Part shown: positions 61,510 to 64,000 of the stretch, in pieces | Layout: the number at the start of each line of letters is the position of its first letter | Position numbering within the stretch: the first letter of the stretch is position 1 | Position numbers and translations under genes: made by a program | Assembly (NCBI RefSeq): GCF_029675105.1 | Contig: NZ_JAQQFV010000009.1 | Coordinates: forward strand, 186,001 to 250,000 | DNA length: 64,000 nucleotides | Origin: Nocardia anocheti | GTDB taxonomy: Bacteria > Actinomycetota > Actinomycetes > Mycobacteriales > Mycobacteriaceae | Reading direction: 5' to 3' | The notes under the pieces: generated by a model | Databases searched by the model: none | The model's input: the letters and a program-made list of their open reading frames with translations, nothing else | What the model was told of the DNA's origin: nothing

Positions 61510-61583
61510 TAGCGGGAACAGGATTTGAACCTGCGACCTCTGGGTTATGAGCCCAGCGAGCTACCGAGCTGCTCCATCCCGCG
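61510..61583 (-). tRNA. metU: Initiator tRNA-Met (CAT anticodon)
   Basis: 74 nt on the minus strand without encoded CCA. Read 5'-3' it begins CGCGGGATGGAGCAG, has anticodon loop CTCATAA flanked by three G-C pairs (GGG/CCC), and T-loop GTTCAAATC. The unpaired C1 with T72 and the three G-C pairs are initiator hallmarks, so this is tRNA-fMet, not elongator. Discriminator A73. Confidence 0.95.
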
Positions 61584-61636
61584 TCGTAAACACCACTGTA
61601 CACGCGGTGCCCGGAATGGCGAAATCGGCTGGCCGA

Positions 61637-63160
61637 TCAGCCGAAATGGATGCCCTGGGCCAGCGGCAGCTCGGTCGAGTAGTTGACGGTGTTGGTGGCC
61701 CGGCGCATGTACGCCTTCCACGCGTCGGACCCGGATTCGCGCCCGCCGCCGGTGTGCTTCTCGCCGCCGAACGCCCCGCCGATCTCCGCGCCGGAGGTGC
61801 CGATGTTGACATTGGCGATGCCGCAGTCGGATTCGGCCAGGAACAGCTCGGCCTCGCGCTGGTCGCGGGTGAAGATCGCGGAGGACAGACCCTGTGTCAC
61901 ATCGTTGTTCAGCGCGATGGCGGTGTCGAGATCGTCGTAGGTGAGGACGTAGAGGATCGGTGCGAAGGTCTCCTCGCGCACGAGTTCGGTCTGGGCGGGC
62001 ATGCGCACCACGGCGGGGCGCACGTAGTAGGCGTCGGGGCCGATGATCTCGACACGTTCGCCGCCGCAGCGGTTCTCGCCGCCGTCGGCCTCGGCACGGG
62101 TCAGCGCCTCCTGCATCGCGGTGTAGGACCGCTCGTCGATCAGTGGCCCGACCAGCACACCGTCGTCGAGCGGATTGCCCACGGGCAGTTGGTTGTACGC
62201 GGCGACGAGCCGGTCGACCAGTTCGTCGACGATCGAGCGGTGCGCGATCAGTCGGCGCAGCGTGGTGCACCGCTGACCCGCCGTCCCCGCCGCCGCGAAG
62301 ACGATGCCGCGCACCGCCAGGTCCAGATCGGCGCTGGGCGTGACGATCGCGGCGTTGTTGCCGCCGAGTTCCAGCAGGCAGCGGCCGAAGCGGGCGGCCA
62401 CCCGGGGTGCCACGGCGGCGCCCATCGGCACCGAACCGGTGGCGCTGAGCAGGGCGACGCGCGGGTCGTCGACCAGCGCCGCGCCCACCTCCGCGCCACC
62501 CAGAACCAGCTGGTGCACTTCGGGATCCGCGCCCACCTCGGCGGCCGCGCGACGCAGCAGCGTGTGGCAGGCCAGTGCGGTCAGCGGGGTGGTGTCCGAG
62601 GGCTTCCACACCACCGTGTCGCCGCACACCAGCGCGATCGCGGTGTTCCACGCCCAGACCGCCACCGGGAAGTTGAACGCCGAGATCACCCCGACCACGC
62701 CGAGCGGATGCCAGGTCTCCATGAGTCGGTGGCCGGGCCGCTCCGACGGCATGGTGGCACCGTAGAGCTGACGCGACAGGCCGATGGCGAACTCGCAGAC
62801 GTCGATCATCTCCTGCACCTCGCCGAGCGCTTCGGCGCCGATCTTGCCCGCCTCCAGCGTCACCAGCTCGGCCAGCTCGCCGCGATGGGTCACGAGCAGC
62901 GCGGCCAGCTCGCGCACCACCGCCGCCCGCACCGGCGCGGGGACCGTGCGCCAGGACTGGAACGCCCCGGCCGCCCGCGTGATGGCGGTGTCGACGGTGG
63001 TCGGCGTGTCCGGGGTGAGGGGGAGCAGGACGCCGCCGGAGATCGGCGTACGCGCCCGCAGCACACCGGGTTCGGGGACGGTCGCGCCGAGTCCGTGCAG
63101 CAGAGCCCTGGCCCGCAGTGCCAGCTGTTCGGAGAAGTGCTCGGTCACGGTGTCGATCAT
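61637..63160 (-). CDS. pcd: Aldehyde dehydrogenase (L-piperidine-6-carboxylate / L-2-aminoadipate semialdehyde type)
   Basis: 507 residues from ATG 63160 (AAGGTG 8 nt upstream). Rossmann segment SAFNFPVAVWAWN, NAD region KPSDTTPLT, Glu of the active site in LELGGNN, catalytic Cys in AGQRCTTLRR, and EETFAPILYVL. Matches the AmaB/Pcd subfamily that oxidises piperideine-6-carboxylate to 2-aminoadipate after the Lat reaction. Divergent from lrp, as in the mycobacterial lat-lrpA-pcd block. Confidence 0.88.
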   Translation of the reverse strand: MIDTVTEHFSEQLALRARALLHGLGATVPEPGVLRARTPISGGVLLPLTPDTPTTVDTAITRAAGAFQSWRTVPAPVRAAVVRELAALLVTHRGELAELVTLEAGKIGAEALGEVQEMIDVCEFAIGLSRQLYGATMPSERPGHRLMETWHPLGVVGVISAFNFPVAVWAWNTAIALVCGDTVVWKPSDTTPLTALACHTLLRRAAAEVGADPEVHQLVLGGAEVGAALVDDPRVALLSATGSVPMGAAVAPRVAARFGRCLLELGGNNAAIVTPSADLDLAVRGIVFAAAGTAGQRCTTLRRLIAHRSIVDELVDRLVAAYNQLPVGNPLDDGVLVGPLIDERSYTAMQEALTRAEADGGENRCGGERVEIIGPDAYYVRPAVVRMPAQTELVREETFAPILYVLTYDDLDTAIALNNDVTQGLSSAIFTRDQREAELFLAESDCGIANVNIGTSGAEIGGAFGGEKHTGGGRESGSDAWKAYMRRATNTVNYSTELPLAQGIHFG

Positions 63161-63272
63161 CTTGCTCACCTTCTGCTGGTTGGTACGACTCACGGAAAAG
63201 TTCGGCGAATTTCGGTGGGGAACAGAAAGAAGTTTTCCCCGCGCAACCCCCGCGCTGGGTTAGCCTTCGCTG

Positions 63273-63725
63273 ATGGCGGATTCACCGGCTAGACCCCAGC
63301 TCGACGACATCGACCGACTATTGATCAGGGAACTGATGACCGATGGCCGCGCCACGTTGTCGAATCTGGCGGAGAAGGCCAGCCTCTCGGTGTCGGCGGT
63401 GCAGTCGCGGGTGCGCAGGCTCGAAGCGCGCGGGGTGATCCGCGGATACGCGGCCCATGTCGATCCCGAGGCGCTCGGGCACCTGTTGTCGGCGTTCGTC
63501 GCGATCACTCCTCTCGACCCCTCCCAGCCCGATGACGCGCCCGCATTGTTGCAGCACATCCCCGGCATCGAGGCGTGCCACTCGGTGGCGGGCGAGGAGA
63601 GTTACGTCCTGCTGGTGCGGGTGGCCTCGCCGCGGCATCTCGAGCAGTTGCTCGCCGAGATCAGGGCCACCGCCAATGTGCGCACGCGCAGCACCATCAT
63701 TCTGCAGACATTCTACGACAGGTAA
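63273..63725 (+). CDS. lrpA: Lrp/AsnC-family regulator
   Basis: 150 residues. Winged helix: LDDIDRLLIRELMTDGRATLSNLAEKASLSVSAVQSRVRRLEARGVI, then RAM ligand domain (VHHA-like SVAGEESYVLLVRVASPRHLEQLL). Between divergent pcd and the downstream lat, which it most likely controls; the M. tuberculosis homologue (Rv3291c) acts on lat. ATG 63273 with TAGCCT (63261-63266) 6 nt ahead, likely leaderless. Confidence 0.9.
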   Translation: MADSPARPQLDDIDRLLIRELMTDGRATLSNLAEKASLSVSAVQSRVRRLEARGVIRGYAAHVDPEALGHLLSAFVAITPLDPSQPDDAPALLQHIPGIEACHSVAGEESYVLLVRVASPRHLEQLLAEIRATANVRTRSTIILQTFYDR

Positions 63726-63763
63726 CGATTCTTCGTAATTGTTCCGCCATTGCGTAGAGGTTC

Positions 63764-63777
63764 CGTAAATATTTGCG
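63764..63777. promoter_or_regulatory. Candidate Lrp operator at lat promoter
   Basis: CGTAAATATTTGCG, near-perfect palindrome (12 of 14 positions) with AT core as in Lrp sites, directly upstream of the lat -10 (TACCCT 63778-63783). Steric overlap with the promoter suggests regulation. Confidence 0.55.
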
Positions 63778-63790
63778 TACCCTCGGCAGT

Positions 63791-64000
63791 GTGACCATCG
63801 AACTGGAGCGCCCCGGCGCGGCGGTCACCCCCGCCAACCGGGTCCGAGAAATCCTGTCCTCGCACATCCTCGCGGACGGCTTCGATCTTGTGCTCGACCT
63901 GCACAAGTCCCACGGTCGCACGCTGATCGACGAACGTGACGGCACCGCCTACCTGGACATGTTCGGCTTCTTCGCCTCCAATGCCCTGGGGATGAACCAT
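63791..64000 (+). CDS. lat: L-lysine 6-aminotransferase, 3' end outside window
   Basis: First 70 codons of the gene, cut by the window's right edge. VTIELERPGAAVTPANRVREILSSHILADGFDLVLD is the Lat N-terminus, with HKSHGRTLIDERDGTAYLDMFGFFASNALGMNH continuing. The enzyme transfers the epsilon amino group of lysine to 2-oxoglutarate, yielding the semialdehyde that cyclises to piperideine-6-carboxylate for Pcd. GTG 63791 has TACCCT 7 nt upstream and no ribosome-binding site. Confidence 0.88.
   Translation, partial: MTIELERPGAAVTPANRVREILSSHILADGFDLVLDLHKSHGRTLIDERDGTAYLDMFGFFASNALGMNH

Overview
The window is GC-rich actinobacterial chromosome, most likely Nocardia or a close relative among the mycolic-acid bacteria. 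Gene order matches, in reverse orientation, the Mycobacterium tuberculosis stretch from lat/lrpA/pcd (Rv3290c-Rv3293) through lhr-nei2, glpD2, lpdA, the two amidohydrolases, punA-pmmB, upp, add-deoA-cdd, sdhCDAB, dacB and yhjD to trpS (Rv3336c); this comparison is from memory. The Nocardia-like mark is the extra material between these blocks: three glycerol kinases, a barnase-type RNase with barstar, a CYP125-type P450, phenylalanine hydroxylase and a small type-VII-like cell-wall operon. No IS element, prophage, integrase or CRISPR array was found.

Layout: 2-1090 end of an MFS exporter; 1132-1565 a decayed Rpn-like gene; 1566-7294 glycerol island (glpK1 and an IclR regulator on minus, glpK2-glpD1 on plus, a perfect inverted repeat between them); 7461-12043 SDR, lipoprotein, hydrolase, exonuclease III and an AAA/DUF234 ATPase; 12134-13113 secreted RNase plus barstar; 13226-15176 small secreted protein and a TetR/DUF2236 pair with two tandem operators; 15199-18616 trpS, yhjD, dacB; 18725-20831 DHA2 exporter plus TetR; 20828-28584 a mixed accessory stretch (SnoaL-like protein, phhA, orphan VapB-like protein, RadC, P450/TetR, sugar kinase). 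From 28674 the conserved backbone resumes: sdhBADC, cdd, deoA (with a leftover second deoA tail), add, an Rv3311-like acidic protein, an EspC/NlpC operon, upp, pmmB-punA, enoyl-CoA hydratase, two M20 amidohydrolases, a GGCT-like protein and lpdA. After two proline-rich envelope proteins and an aminotransferase come a second glycerol locus (glpK3 divergent from glpD2), lhr-nei2, a phosphatase, initiator tRNA-Met and the lysine-catabolic set pcd/lrp/lat, cut by the right edge.

Functional themes: (i) glycerol use, with GlpK making glycerol-3-phosphate and GlpD passing its electrons to the quinone pool, in two loci and no glpF; (ii) nucleoside and base salvage (cdd, deoA, add, upp, punA, with pmmB probably handling pentose-1-phosphates); (iii) respiration (complete SDH); (iv) lysine to 2-aminoadipate under an Lrp regulator; (v) DNA repair (exonuclease III, RadC, Lhr, Nei2). 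At least eleven start codons lack a ribosome-binding site and instead have a TANNNT box 6-8 nt upstream, indicating leaderless transcripts. Every plus or minus stretch is densely coding; no gene-free gap exceeds about 260 bp. Most large antisense open frames are GC3 shadows.
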